This document shows positions 44,143-53,954 of a DNA stretch of 64,000 nt, in pieces (within the stretch, counting starts at the first letter, position 1; the number at the start of each line of letters is the position of its first letter). A program made the translations under genes and the position numbers. The stretch is from assembly GCF_011601345.1 (NCBI RefSeq), contig NZ_JAAORB010000003.1:62001-126000 (forward strand), given 5' to 3'. The notes beneath the pieces were generated by a model. The model made no database searches. It was given only the letters and a program-made list of their open reading frames with translations, and had not been told where the DNA came from. This stretch comes from Roseovarius gahaiensis (GTDB lineage: Bacteria; Pseudomonadota; Alphaproteobacteria; Rhodobacterales; Rhodobacteraceae).

Positions 44143-44988
44143 CTATCCGCCCGCATCAATCTGTGCCGCCATGATCGCGATGGCCTTTTGATACACGCCA
44201 GCGGCGTTCCATTGCTTGATGACGCTGAAGTTTGGTTGGCCTTCTTGGTAGCCTTCACCGGGACGCCAACCTTTCTGGCGCAGGAAATTCGCGGTTGAGG
44301 CCATTGCATCGGCCTGATTGTAGAAATCAATGCGGCCATCGCCATTGGCGTCAATACCGTATGTCAGGGCATTGCCAGGCAAGAATTGTGTGTGGCCCAA
44401 CTCGCCATGCTTGGCGCCGCGGGTCTCGGCGGTGATTGCCCCTTGATCCACAAGTTTCAGGGCGCCGATGGCGTGGGGGACAAAGAAATCAGAGCGGCGG
44501 CAGTCATAGGCCAGCGTGGTGATCGCCGAAACGACCCTGCTGTCGCCCATGAAGCCGCCAAAGCCGGTTTCCATACCGTGAATGGCGATCAGAACACCGG
44601 CTGGAACGCCATATTGACGCTCAAGCGCTGCGTAGAACGCGGCATTGCGCGCCTTGCGGGTGCGGCCTTGCGCGACGATGGTGTTGGCACCGCGCACTTG
44701 CATGAACTTGGCGAGGGAGTAGCGAAAGCTTTTCTGATTGCGGTCGGCGGCAATGGTGCGCGAGGCATATTGGGCCTTGGCCAGCGCCTGAAGGCCACGC
44801 TTGCCAACACCGGCACGTTGGGCCTCGGCGGCGAAGGCGGTTTTCCATGCGGCAAATCCAGACCCGTCATTGCCACAAGGCGCGGCGATGGCGGTGCCGG
44901 GCATCAGGCTGACGGCAAGCATCGTGAGCGCCAGAAGGCGGATTGACCGATTGTGTGTTGTTGGGAAAAACGTGGGTGTGAAATTCAT
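44143..44988 (-). CDS. Lytic murein transglycosylase (MltB/SLT_2 type)
   Basis: This 281-residue secreted enzyme has a signal peptide (SIRLLALTMLAVSLMPGTAIA). The membrane-proximal helical domain (residues about 30-100) is followed by the catalytic glutamate motif IAIHGMETGFGGFMG. An N-terminal extension starting at 45108 was rejected in favour of the ATG at 44988 because it would bury the signal peptide. The C-terminal part TANFLRQKGWRPGEGYQEGQ is family-typical. It cleaves peptidoglycan between MurNAc and GlcNAc with formation of 1,6-anhydro-MurNAc. It is sandwiched between two similar orphan membrane proteins. Confidence 0.9.
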   Translation of the reverse strand: MNFTPTFFPTTHNRSIRLLALTMLAVSLMPGTAIAAPCGNDGSGFAAWKTAFAAEAQRAGVGKRGLQALAKAQYASRTIAADRNQKSFRYSLAKFMQVRGANTIVAQGRTRKARNAAFYAALERQYGVPAGVLIAIHGMETGFGGFMGDSRVVSAITTLAYDCRRSDFFVPHAIGALKLVDQGAITAETRGAKHGELGHTQFLPGNALTYGIDANGDGRIDFYNQADAMASTANFLRQKGWRPGEGYQEGQPNFSVIKQWNAAGVYQKAIAIMAAQIDAGG

Positions 44989-45104
44989 TGTGCGCTCCCG
45001 CAATAATTTGTGGCGTTGCGGGTGAAAGCTTAGCGGACAAGGGCCGCGCTCACAAAGCTCTAAATGGGCCGGCCCCGCAAAGAGGGCCGGCGATGTGCGC
45101 GTGT

Positions 45105-45935
45105 TCAAAAAAGAACGGCCTGCATGGCCTCCATGGCTTGCGCGGTCGTGCCGAAGGTCTGAAACGACAAAAACGTTCCCGTCAGGGCAGCGGTTTGCGA
45201 GGCAAGGCGCGGGTTTTCACCCTTGAAGACAGTCATCAGGAACAAAAACAGCCCCACCGGAAACGCAAGCAGCATGACGGCATAGGTCAGCAGCCACGCA
45301 GACAACCGTTGCGGTGCGCTAAGAGGTTTTGGCATCTCATCTAGCAACGCATCAGCGACGGCTTGTGGGTTGGTGTCGGCCTCGACGAAAAACTGGCGAA
45401 GGTCGGCCAGATCGGCGGCACAGGCTTGTTCGGCCCTGGCTGATCTGGCGACACTGGCGTCGGCGGTGCCGCGGGCCAAGCGCGTCGCCGGGGCCTTGAT
45501 CGGGCCGGGTAAATCGGCTGTCATCAAGGCAAAATCCGCCGAGCTGAGCAATCGGCCATGGCCCACCCAACGGACATAATCCGCAGACAGTTGCCATTGA
45601 AGGTCGCGCTGCACATGCGTGAGAACCATGTCATTGGTCAGTCCCAGCCCATCCGGCACCGGCACAGAATCTTCTTCTGCGACCGAGAGTGTCAGAACCC
45701 GCGGAACCTGTTTGGAAAACTCGTCGACAAAGCCGTCTTGCGTGATGTCGATGCGCAACGTGTGGCAACACGATGCCACATAAGCGCTGGAATCCGATCG
45801 AATGTTGGCCCCTGTGATCCGATGGCCCAAGCGCGCAAGGGCGGCTTGAACGCGGTTCGAGGTTTCAACGATGTCGATGTCTCTCATACCGAGAAATACT
45901 AGTCCTGCTGTAACCCATCTTGTGTCATTGGTCAT
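45105..45935 (-). CDS. Orphan membrane-anchored protein B
   Basis: This protein of up to 276 residues has a soluble N-terminal domain (WVTAGLVFLGMRDIDIVETS), a central helical Ala/Arg-rich part and a C-terminal hydrophobic pair (LLTYAVMLLAFPVGLFLFL). The last 40 residues are rich in Thr/Ser/Phe (TALTGTFLSFQTFGTTAQAM). No family is recognised. The start may be 45935 or the internal ATG at 45887 (MRDIDIVE); neither ribosome-binding site is strong. It is similar in plan to the gene at 43266 and lies directly upstream of the transglycosylase on the same strand. Confidence 0.65.
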   Translation of the reverse strand: MTNDTRWVTAGLVFLGMRDIDIVETSNRVQAALARLGHRITGANIRSDSSAYVASCCHTLRIDITQDGFVDEFSKQVPRVLTLSVAEEDSVPVPDGLGLTNDMVLTHVQRDLQWQLSADYVRWVGHGRLLSSADFALMTADLPGPIKAPATRLARGTADASVARSARAEQACAADLADLRQFFVEADTNPQAVADALLDEMPKPLSAPQRLSAWLLTYAVMLLAFPVGLFLFLMTVFKGENPRLASQTAALTGTFLSFQTFGTTAQAMEAMQAVLF

Positions 45936-46104
45936 GGTTTTGCCTGCTCATGGGGATTTCAGGAGCATCCCTTTTGCATGCGCAAGTTGGAAAAGGTTTG
46001 TTTCAAATAAGAATACATTGGGGCAATCCCGCGCTGAGCGCCCTATTGTTGCGCGGTGTGGAACGATCAGATTGGCACGGACATCCCGTCTGGCATCGGC
46101 GCAC

Positions 46105-46132
46105 GAAAAAGGGCGCCCTGTGCAGGGCGCCC
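46105..46132 (-). terminator. Terminator of glnA
   Basis: The hairpin GGGCGCCCTG...CAGGGCGCCC is followed on the minus strand by TTTTT, about 28 bases after the glnA stop. Confidence 0.85.
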
Positions 46133-46159
46133 CGGTGTTCACTGTCCCGTTCTCGGTGA

Positions 46160-47566
46160 TTAGCAGCTGTAATACAGCTGGAATTCAACCGGGTGGGGGG
46201 TGTGTTCGTAGGTTTCGACCTCTTCCATCTTCAGATCGATATAGCCTTCGATCTGGTCCTTGGTGAACACGTCACCGGCCAGCAGGAAGTCATGGTCGGC
46301 GGCCAGTGCATCCAGCGCTTCACGCAGGCTGCCGCAGACGGTCGGGATGCCTTCCAGCTCTTCGGCGGGCAGGTCGTAGAGGTTCTTGTCCATCGCCTCG
46401 CCCGGGTCGATCTTGTTCTTGATGCCGTCAAGGCCGGCCATCAACAGCGCTGCAAAGCACAGGTAGGGGTTGGCCGACGGATCGGGGAAGCGGGCCTCGA
46501 CGCGCTTGGCCTTGGGGCTTTCGGTCCACGGAATACGCACACAGCCCGAGCGGTTACGAGCCGAATAGGCGCGCAGAACGGGGGCCTCGAAACCCGGGAT
46601 CAGACGCTTGTAGCTGTTGGTCGACGGGTTGGTGAAGGCATTCAGCGTTTTCGCGTGCTTCAGGATGCCGCCGATGAAATACAGCGCCTCTTGGCTGAGA
46701 TCGGCATATTTGTCGCCTGCAAACAGCGGCTTGCCGTCTTTCCAGATTGACATGTTCACATGCATGCCGGTGCCGTTGTCGCCATAGATCGGCTTGGGCA
46801 TGAAGGTGGCCGATTTGCCATAGGCCTGCGCGACGTTGTGAATGACGTATTTGTATTTCTGAAGCTCATCGGCCTGCGTTGTCAGCGTGCCGAAGATCAG
46901 GCCCAATTCGTGCTGGCACGAGGCGACTTCGTGGTGATGCTTGTCAACCTTCATGCCAAGGCGCTTCATGGTCGACAGCATTTCACTGCGGATGTCCTGC
47001 GCATCGTCAATTGGGTTGACCGGGAAATAGCCACCCTTGACGCCGGGGCGGTGCCCGGTGTTGCCCATTTCATATTGGGTGTCGCTGTTCCACGACGCAT
47101 CCATCGCATCAACTTCGTAGGATACCTTGTTGATCGTGTTTGAAAAACGCACATCGTCGAACAGGAAAAACTCGGCTTCGGGGCCAAAGAAGGCGTTGTC
47201 GCCGATGCCCGAGGATTTCAGATAGGCCTCGGCTTTTTCGGCCGTGCCGCGCGGATCGCGATTATAGGGTTCGCCGGTATCGGGCTCAACGATCGAGCAG
47301 TGGATGCACAGCGTTTTCTCGGCATAGAACGGATCCACATAGGCCGACTCGGTATCGGGCATCAATTTCATGTCGGACGCTTCGATGGATTTCCATCCTG
47401 CAATCGACGATCCATCGAACATGAAACCCTCTTCGAGGAAGTCTTCATCAACCTCGTCGGCAATGATAGTCACGTGCTGCAGCTTGCCGCGGGTGTCGGT
47501 AAAGCGAATATCGACATACTCGATGTCTTCTTCTTTGATCTGCTGAATGATAGCTTTGTGGCTCAT
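46160..47566 (-). CDS. glnA: Glutamine synthetase, type I
   Basis: This 468-residue GSI-beta enzyme assimilates ammonia into glutamine. Landmarks are [39 protein letters not shown], the metal/ATP-binding [20 protein letters not shown] and [18 protein letters not shown]. The adenylylation site is in [12 protein letters not shown] (Tyr), so activity is probably controlled by GlnE. It follows glnB on the same strand (98 bases between stop and start), as in other Rhodobacterales, where both form one operon. It ends in a strong hairpin. Confidence 0.98.
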   Translation of the reverse strand: MSHKAIIQQIKEEDIEYVDIRFTDTRGKLQHVTIIADEVDEDFLEEGFMFDGSSIAGWKSIEASDMKLMPDTESAYVDPFYAEKTLCIHCSIVEPDTGEPYNRDPRGTAEKAEAYLKSSGIGDNAFFGPEAEFFLFDDVRFSNTINKVSYEVDAMDASWNSDTQYEMGNTGHRPGVKGGYFPVNPIDDAQDIRSEMLSTMKRLGMKVDKHHHEVASCQHELGLIFGTLTTQADELQKYKYVIHNVAQAYGKSATFMPKPIYGDNGTGMHVNMSIWKDGKPLFAGDKYADLSQEALYFIGGILKHAKTLNAFTNPSTNSYKRLIPGFEAPVLRAYSARNRSGCVRIPWTESPKAKRVEARFPDPSANPYLCFAALLMAGLDGIKNKIDPGEAMDKNLYDLPAEELEGIPTVCGSLREALDALAADHDFLLAGDVFTKDQIEGYIDLKMEEVETYEHTPHPVEFQLYYSC

Positions 47567-47664
47567 TCGTGAAATCCCTTTCTGTCTGGGTCGCGTCTAA
47601 GTGTTGGTTGAGATGCGCCGGGTGGCGCGGGTGTTTTGTGCTATTCGCAAAACGGCGGTATGCG

Positions 47665-48033
<369 letters not shown>

Positions 48034-48178
48034 CTAGTTGCAGACCACTTCTCAGGTGGGCTCTCAATCGGATAGGGTTGCGGTGGGGCGTTGTGCGGGT
48101 GTGCTGCGCAAGTAATGCACAAAATTTAGGCAATACGCCTTTCGTATGGGCGAAATTGAATCGCAGAGGTGGGGAACA

Positions 48179-49723
48179 ATGACGGAATTGCTGACGGCGG
48201 CACAGATGCGGGCCATCGAACAGGCCGCCATCGAGTCGGGTGACGTGACCGGGCTAGAGCTGATGGAGCGCGCCGGGCGCGGCGTGATCGAGGCAGTGTT
48301 CGAGGAATGGCCCGATCTGGCCAATGCCCCGCACAAGGCAGTGGTTCTGTGCGGCCCCGGCAACAATGGTGGTGATGGCTTTGTGGTGGCGCGGCTGCTG
48401 AAAGACTGGGGCTGGACGGTGCAGGTGTTCCTTTATGGAGACCCCGCCAAGCTGCCGCCGGACGCCAAGGTGAATTACGACTGGTGGTGCGCGATTGGGC
48501 AGGTTGGGGCGATCGAAGCCGCGCCCCGGTTCGCGCATGAGGCGGATCTATTCGTTGATGCGTTGTTTGGCACAGGGTTGGCGCGACCCTTGGAGGGGGC
48601 GGCGTTGACATGGGCCACGGACCGAGAGGCGGACCCGGACGCCCAAGGCAAGACCGTGGCCGTGGATATGCCCTCGGGGCTATGTAGTGATAGTGGGCGT
48701 GAATTGGGGCACAATGGCGCAACGGTTCTGGCATCTCTCACGGTATCATTTCACGCGGCAAAACTTGGCCACTACCTGCAATGCGGGACTTTCAAATGCG
48801 GACGCACTGTCGTTGCGGATATTGGTTTGCGTCCCGACACGCAGCGCGACAAGGTACGTGTTGTCGAGGCGTCGCATGCAAAATTTTCCTATAAAGTGGA
48901 TGGTGCGCACAAATACACCCACGGCCATGCGTTGGTTCTGACAGGCGGGGCAGGGCGCACCGGTGCGGCGCGATTGGCGGCACGGGGGGCGCTCAGGATC
49001 GGCGCAGGGTTGGTGACGCTCGGCGCGCCGGGATCGGCGCAGATGGAAGTGGCCTGCCAGATCACCGCGCTGATGCTGCGACGGGTAGATGACAGCGCGG
49101 CGTTAGCTGAGGGGTTGGCCGACACGCGGATCAATGCGCTGTGTCTGGGGCCGGGGCTGGGGATTGAACGGGCGCGCGACCTTGTGCCAGTGGCGGTGCG
49201 TGCCGAGCACGCACCCTACGTGGTTTTGGATGCCGACGCGCTGACAGCCTTTGCCGACGCGCCCGAGGCGCTGTTTGGCATGTTGCATGACCGCTGTGTG
49301 CTGACGCCCCATGGCGGCGAGTTCGCGCGGCTGTTTCCCGACATTGCCGAAAAGCTGAACGCTGTGCCCAGCAAAGGCCCGGCCTATTCCAAGGTGGATG
49401 CGACGCGCGACGCGGCCAAGCGGGCAGGTTGTGTGGTGCTGTTCAAGGGGCCCGATACGGTGATCGCCGCGCCGGATGGGAAATGCGCGGTCCATGCGGC
49501 GACAGGTGATCGGGCCGCGCCTTGGCTGGCGACGGCGGGGGCGGGGGATGTTCTGGCCGGGTTTATCACCGGCCTGCTGGCGCGAGGATTTGACCCGATG
49601 CAGGCGGCCGAGGCGGCGGCATGGCTGCATGTGGAGTGTGCGCGATCCTTTGGCCCCGGCCTGATTGCCGAGGATCTGCCCGAGGAACTGCCCAAAGTCT
49701 TTCGCAGGCTAGGTCTGGGGTAA
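48179..49723 (+). CDS. nnr: Bifunctional NAD(P)HX epimerase/dehydratase
   Basis: This 514-residue fused repair enzyme has an N-terminal YjeF epimerase domain (ELMERAGRGVIEAV and GPGNNGGDGFVVARLL, residues about 20-210). The C-terminal ADP-dependent dehydratase domain (about 250-510) has LTPHGGEFARLFPD, GCVVLFKGPDTVI and the nucleotide-binding TAGAGDVLAGFITGLLARG. It restores NADH and NADPH from their hydrated forms. ATG 48179 follows AGAGGTGGGGAACA and replaces the upstream in-frame start at 48146. It is divergent from glnB. Confidence 0.95.
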   Translation: MTELLTAAQMRAIEQAAIESGDVTGLELMERAGRGVIEAVFEEWPDLANAPHKAVVLCGPGNNGGDGFVVARLLKDWGWTVQVFLYGDPAKLPPDAKVNYDWWCAIGQVGAIEAAPRFAHEADLFVDALFGTGLARPLEGAALTWATDREADPDAQGKTVAVDMPSGLCSDSGRELGHNGATVLASLTVSFHAAKLGHYLQCGTFKCGRTVVADIGLRPDTQRDKVRVVEASHAKFSYKVDGAHKYTHGHALVLTGGAGRTGAARLAARGALRIGAGLVTLGAPGSAQMEVACQITALMLRRVDDSAALAEGLADTRINALCLGPGLGIERARDLVPVAVRAEHAPYVVLDADALTAFADAPEALFGMLHDRCVLTPHGGEFARLFPDIAEKLNAVPSKGPAYSKVDATRDAAKRAGCVVLFKGPDTVIAAPDGKCAVHAATGDRAAPWLATAGAGDVLAGFITGLLARGFDPMQAAEAAAWLHVECARSFGPGLIAEDLPEELPKVFRRLGLG

Positions 49724-49792
49724 GGGCCAAGGGCCGCCTGGCATGGGGATGCCAAGCAACGCTTTGAAATATCGGTGTGCAATTCTGCGTGG

Positions 49793-50290
49793 TCAGGCGG
49801 CTGTGGCCTGCGCGGATTGCACGGTGTGGCAGGCCACTTCCAAGCCGTCCACATACAGAACATGCGCGCGATCAAACTCAAGCTCGATCACGGTCATCTC
49901 GGTGGAGGCTTCGCGGCGAATGAACTCACCATCAATCAGGCGTTCTGTAGCGACCAGCGCCTGACGACTGCCAAACAGCGCCTCGGCGCGCCAATCGCGG
50001 ATCAAGACCGGCTGGCCTGCGGGCAAGACAGTATCGCAATCGGGACGTTTGTCGCCAAGCGATCCGGCCTGAATGACAACCGTGTCACAGGTGATTTTGC
50101 GGCGGCGCACAGTGCGCACCACTGCGGTGCCGCTGTCGCGGGTGATCACTCGATCCCCGGCTGTTACGTCAGCCACGGGTTTTTCACCGTCCAGCGTCAG
50201 GATAATGGACTGGGCCAGCAGCCCGGTAGATTCAATGGGGGCATGTTCGGCATTACCGCCGACTGTGCGCCCGACCGTTTTCGGTTTCAT
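49793..50290 (-). CDS. Hint-domain protein, probably splicing-inactive
   Basis: This 165-residue protein of the Hint (Hedgehog/intein) superfamily, Hint_2 type, has the opening GLLAQSIILTLDGEKPVADV with VTAGDRVITRDSG. Further on are VLPAGQPVLIRDWRAEALFG and the C-terminal block EFDRAHVLYVDGLEVACHTV. In splicing Hint domains the first residue is Cys (CFxxGTxI). Here the aligned segment has no Cys at that point, so autocatalysis is unlikely. Short Hint_2 proteins are common in Rhodobacteraceae; their job is unknown. Single gene, no signal peptide. Confidence 0.8.
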   Translation of the reverse strand: MKPKTVGRTVGGNAEHAPIESTGLLAQSIILTLDGEKPVADVTAGDRVITRDSGTAVVRTVRRRKITCDTVVIQAGSLGDKRPDCDTVLPAGQPVLIRDWRAEALFGSRQALVATERLIDGEFIRREASTEMTVIELEFDRAHVLYVDGLEVACHTVQSAQATAA

Positions 50291-50442
50291 GGCGTTGCTC
50301 GCTTTATGACTGCCTCAGTTTTCTGCTATAATATGGCAAGATTGCGTTAATGTCGCGCTTTTTTTGCGCAGGCTTCTGCGCTTTTTGAGGTGTATTTTCC
50401 GCTCGCATCCGTTTTCGGGCTTTGCTAAGACGCAGCTCAGAT

Positions 50443-50526
50443 GCGGGTGTGGCGGAATTGGTAGACGCACCAGATTTAGGTTCTGGCGCCTTTGGCGTGG
50501 GGGTTCGAGTCCCTTCACCCGCACCA
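50443..50526 (+). tRNA. tRNA-Leu (anticodon TAG)
   Basis: The acceptor stem GCGGGTG pairs with CACCCGC, with encoded CCA (50524-50526). The anticodon stem CCAGA/TCTGG encloses TTTAGGT, giving anticodon TAG for leucine CUA. A medium long variable arm (GCGCCTTTGGCGT region) is typical of tRNA-Leu, and the T-loop is GGTTCGAGTCC. It is followed at once by four 36-bp tandem repeats. Confidence 0.97.
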
Positions 50527-50535
50527 TGTTAGCTT

Positions 50536-50679
50536 GCCTACCGCCTTGGGCTACTTGAGGCGGGTTAGATGGCCTACCGCCTTTGGTTGCTTGAGGCGGG
50601 TTAGATGGCCTACCGCCTTTGGCTGCTTGAGGCCGGTTAGATTGCCTACCGCCTTTGGCGACTTGAGGCCGGGCGCAGC
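50536..50679. repeat. Four 36-bp tandem repeats behind tRNA-Leu
   Basis: Four head-to-tail copies begin at 50536, 50572, 50608 and 50644, each starting GCCTACCGCC, with strong identity between copies. Each unit can fold through ACCGCCT and AGGCGG(T). The fourth copy decays at its end into GGGCGCAGC. The array starts 9 bases after the tRNA CCA end. Because the period is a multiple of three, a spurious frame reads through it; no protein is called. Confidence 0.85.
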
Positions 50680-50823
50680 TTCCTCACCGTCGGCTGTGAT
50701 TTTTCATAAATTGACAAGCGGTGGGCGTCTCTCGCGCGTGTTCGGATCGCGCGCCACAGCCATAGATTGCAACCTTGCGATGCGGGGCCTAGGCTTGCGC
50801 CATGGGCACGGGCAAGGGGTGAC

Positions 50824-52191
50824 ATGGGGATGCGTAAACCGCTGAAAAATCCAGAGCTGCCGCCGGGGGCGATTGTCGAGACCTATGAGGACGGCGGCGC
50901 GCTGCGCAATGACGGGGTGACGCTGACCCCGGCCAGTAAGAACCCGTGGTATGTGCTGGCGACGGTGGCGGGGGAGCAGGATGGGGCCTCTATTGCCGAT
51001 ATTGACCATGACCTGCATGCCAACAACCGGCGGTTCTGGAATGGGTGGATGTGTCAGGGAATGGAGGAAGGTGAGCGCGCCGCTTTGGCGGAGACACTGG
51101 GCCTTTCGGAAAAGGCACTTGCGCCGTTGAGCGCGGAAGAGATGAAGGCGGTCAAGGCGCGGTTCAAAAAGGCGTTCCCGCAGAGTGCGCCAGAAAAGAT
51201 GATCCCGGCAGTCAATGAAATGGCGGACTTTCGCCTTGTTTACTTTCTAAATACTTGTGTGCTCGCGAAGTGTTATTTCGCCCGGCGTGCCTTATTTCAC
51301 CAGGCAAATTTTATTCGAGGTGCCGATTTTCACGGGGCGCATTTTCTCTTGGGTGGTTCTTTCTCAGGAGCCTATTTCACTGGGTTCACCTCTTTCTCAA
51401 AAGCGCGTTTTACCGGACGTGCTGGTTTCCAAGAAACGTATTTCGCCGAGTTTGCCTGGTTCACGGAAGTGCAATTTAATGCAATTGCGGAATTCCAAAG
51501 GTCACGTTTCATCGGGCTTGTCTATTTCAAAGAAACACGATTCGAACGAGGCGCAGATTTCTCGGATGGCAGCTTTAAAACCCGAACGTTGTTTGAGAAG
51601 GCTGAGTTCAAAGGCACGGTGCCAGAATTCTTTCATCGCGAAATGCACCAAAACACCAATTTTACCGATGATCCAAAGCTCTGGCCGAATGTGACGGCGG
51701 AGAACGCGAAGCAGGGCAAGCGCGCCTATACCCGGCTTAGGCAGGTGGCAGCGGAGATTTATGATCCGGACCTTGAGCATTTCTTCCTGCGGCAGGAGAT
51801 GAAGTGCAAAGAGGCGCTCGCGGGGAGGTTTGAAAAGGGGTTGTTCGTTCTATATCGCAAATTCGCCGATAGTGGGATTTCGGTGGCGCGGCCGGCGGCT
51901 GCCTTGGCCGTGCTGTGGGCGCTTGGGGCGGCGATGTTTGCGGGGTATTTTCTGGCCCCGATGGGCCATGATGTGCCCGATACTGTCGCGGCGTCGCCCG
52001 GATGGTCGGGGATTGGCCTGTCATTTGCGAATGTCTTGGCCTTTCTTGGGCTGTCGCGCGCGTTTTTCACGGAGGTCTTGGCGGCTTTGCCGATTTCTCT
52101 GAAATATTTTGCGGGATTGCAGACAATTTTTGGGGCGGTGTTTTTCTTTCTATTGGCTTTGGGCCTGCGCAATCGGTTTCGGTTGAAGTGA
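50824..52191 (+). CDS. Second pentapeptide-repeat membrane protein
   Basis: This 455-residue protein has an N-terminal soluble region (residues 1-130). A pentapeptide-repeat stretch follows from about 140 to 290 (RALFHQANFIRGADFHGAHF and RFTGRAGFQETYFAEFAWFT). A helical segment and three C-terminal hydrophobic helices complete it (PAAALAVLWALGAAMFAGYF, a second near 405-420, and GLQTIFGAVFFFLLALGL). The AxxF and FxxAxF patterns define the repeat. It differs from the protein at 20332, which has its helices at the N-terminus. The start ATG follows AAGGGGTGAC. Function unknown. It sits between tRNA-Leu with its tandem repeats and tig. Confidence 0.78.
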   Translation: MGMRKPLKNPELPPGAIVETYEDGGALRNDGVTLTPASKNPWYVLATVAGEQDGASIADIDHDLHANNRRFWNGWMCQGMEEGERAALAETLGLSEKALAPLSAEEMKAVKARFKKAFPQSAPEKMIPAVNEMADFRLVYFLNTCVLAKCYFARRALFHQANFIRGADFHGAHFLLGGSFSGAYFTGFTSFSKARFTGRAGFQETYFAEFAWFTEVQFNAIAEFQRSRFIGLVYFKETRFERGADFSDGSFKTRTLFEKAEFKGTVPEFFHREMHQNTNFTDDPKLWPNVTAENAKQGKRAYTRLRQVAAEIYDPDLEHFFLRQEMKCKEALAGRFEKGLFVLYRKFADSGISVARPAAALAVLWALGAAMFAGYFLAPMGHDVPDTVAASPGWSGIGLSFANVLAFLGLSRAFFTEVLAALPISLKYFAGLQTIFGAVFFFLLALGLRNRFRLK

Positions 52192-52194
52192 GGG

Positions 52195-52231
52195 GCGCGG
52201 AATCGAGGCGCGGAGCGCCGCCGCGCCATCG
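52195..52231. repeat. Copy 1 of a GC-rich dispersed repeat
   Basis: This segment shares nearly all of its 37 bases with 59088-59124: GCGCGGAATC, A or G, AGGCGC, two variable bases, AGCGCCGCCGCGC and ATCG. The inner GGCGC...GCGCC forms a small hairpin. It lies between the pentapeptide gene and tig and is not part of a gene. Confidence 0.6.
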
Positions 52232-52479
52232 GTGGGCCGCGCCCGACCGGCCCGGCGATTGAGCCGGTGTTGGTGCGCCGTCTGAACGTCGCGCGCCAGT
52301 TTTTGGATAAATCGCTATAGCCCATAGGTTAGGTCGCCGTGCCGCGGCCCGCCGATGGAGCGGCTTTGTGCCTTGCCCCAAGACTCTGCTTGCGCCTTTG
52401 TCGTGTGATCCCTAGAACGAGCCCTGATTTTGACCGCCGCGGACGCCTCCGCGGCCCGATGCTATGGATGAGGACGACT

Positions 52480-53811
52480 ATGCAGGTCACCGAGACCCTG
52501 AACGAAGGGCTAAAACGCGCCTACACGATGATTTTGACCGCCCAGGAACTGGACGACAAGGTCACTGAAAAACTCAAAGAGGCCCAGCCCGAGGTTGAGC
52601 TGAAGGGCTTTCGCAAGGGCAAGGTGCCCCTGCCACTGCTGAAAAAGCAATTTGGCCAGCGTGTGCTGGGCGAAGCCATGCAAGAGGCCGTGGATGGCGC
52701 CATGGCCCAGCATTTCGAAGACAAGGGCGAGCGCCCCGCCGCGGAACCCGCCGTCAAGATGGTCAATGAAGACTGGAAAGAGGGCGACGATGTCGAGATC
52801 GAGATGTCGTATGAGGCTCTGCCCGATATTCCCGAGGTGGACCTGAGCCAGATCAAGGCGGAACGTCTGGTCGCCAAGGCCGATGACGAAGCCGTTGACG
52901 AAGCGCTGGCCAATCTGGCCGAGAGCGCGCAGGACTTCAAAGACCGCAAGAAAGGCAGCAAGTCGAAAGATGGCGATCAGGTCGTGATCGACTTTGTCGG
53001 CAAGGTTGACGGCGAGCCATTCGAAGGCGGCTCGGCGGAAGATTACCCGCTGACCTTGGGCTCGAACAGCTTTATTCCCGGCTTCGAAGAACAGCTGGTT
53101 GGTGTGAAAGCGGGCGACGAAAAAGACGTGACCGTCACGTTCCCCGAAGAATATCAGGCCGAACATCTGGCGGGCAAAGAAGCTGTCTTTGAATGCAAGA
53201 TCAAGGAAGTCAAAGAGCCGGTCGCCGCCGAGGTCAATGACGAGTTGGCCACTAAATACGGCGCCGAAAGCCTTGACGATCTGAAAGCCCAGATCAAAGA
53301 GCGGCTGGAAGCTGAATATGCCGGGGCCGCGCGCGCTGTGCTGAAGCGCAATGTGCTGGATGAGATGGACAAGCTGGTCAGCTTTGATCTGCCCCCCAGC
53401 ATGGTCGAGGCCGAGGCCAAGCAGATCGCGCATCAGCTGTGGCACGAGGAAAACCCCGAGGTCGAGGGGCATGACCACCCCGAGATCGAAGCGACCGACG
53501 AGCACAAGACACTGGCCGAGCGCCGGGTGCGTCTGGGCCTGTTGCTGGCCGAGCTGGGCCAGAAAGCCGAAGTGGAAGTGTCGGATGCCGAGATGACCCA
53601 AGCGGTCATGCAGCAGGCGCGCCAGTATCCCGGTCAGGAACGCCAGTTCTTTGAGTTCGTGCAGAACAACCCGCAGATGCGCCAACAGCTGCGCGCGCCG
53701 ATCTTTGAAGAAAAGGTCATCGACCATGTGGTCGAACAGGCGCAGATCAGCGACAAGGACGTGTCAAAGGCCGATCTGGAAAAAGCTGTCGAAGCGCTGG
53801 ACGACGAATAA
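52480..53811 (+). CDS. tig: Trigger factor (peptidyl-prolyl isomerase/chaperone)
   Basis: This 443-residue ribosome-associated chaperone opens with [20 protein letters not shown]. The ribosome-docking loop is [21 protein letters not shown] (GFRxGKxP). The FKBP-type domain spans about 155-245 ([20 protein letters not shown]), and the C-terminal substrate-cradling helices include [20 protein letters not shown]. The ATG at 52480 follows GATGAGGACGACT; two ATGs upstream and the longer frame are not supported by the family N-terminus. The end ([20 protein letters not shown]) is acidic. A terminator follows. Confidence 0.97.
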   Translation: MQVTETLNEGLKRAYTMILTAQELDDKVTEKLKEAQPEVELKGFRKGKVPLPLLKKQFGQRVLGEAMQEAVDGAMAQHFEDKGERPAAEPAVKMVNEDWKEGDDVEIEMSYEALPDIPEVDLSQIKAERLVAKADDEAVDEALANLAESAQDFKDRKKGSKSKDGDQVVIDFVGKVDGEPFEGGSAEDYPLTLGSNSFIPGFEEQLVGVKAGDEKDVTVTFPEEYQAEHLAGKEAVFECKIKEVKEPVAAEVNDELATKYGAESLDDLKAQIKERLEAEYAGAARAVLKRNVLDEMDKLVSFDLPPSMVEAEAKQIAHQLWHEENPEVEGHDHPEIEATDEHKTLAERRVRLGLLLAELGQKAEVEVSDAEMTQAVMQQARQYPGQERQFFEFVQNNPQMRQQLRAPIFEEKVIDHVVEQAQISDKDVSKADLEKAVEALDDE

Positions 53812-53854
53812 AGACTGCGCAGCGGGGCCATCTGGCCCTGTGTTGGTCAATGCT

Positions 53855-53890
53855 CAAAAAGGCCGCCCCGGGGACTGGGGCGGCCTGTTT
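53855..53890. terminator. Terminator between tig and the luxI-linked small gene
   Basis: The strong hairpin GGCCGCCCCGG...CTGGGGCGGCC (53861-53884) has an A-run on one side (53855-53860) and TGTTT on the other. It can stop transcription from both converging strands. Confidence 0.75.
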
Positions 53891-53954
53891 CGTTCTGGCA
53901 TGGCAGACGGGCAGGGGAGATAATCTGCACCGCCTGCGCATGATCTGCAGAGGC

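Noticed and set aside
50536-50679. 36-bp repeats as a CRISPR array
   Set aside because: The period equals a common CRISPR repeat length, but the units follow each other directly with no spacers and no cas genes are near.
50492-50845. A protein encoded by the 36-bp tandem repeats
   Set aside because: The frame begins within the tRNA and is open only because the unit length is a multiple of three. No ribosome-binding site and no conserved sequence.
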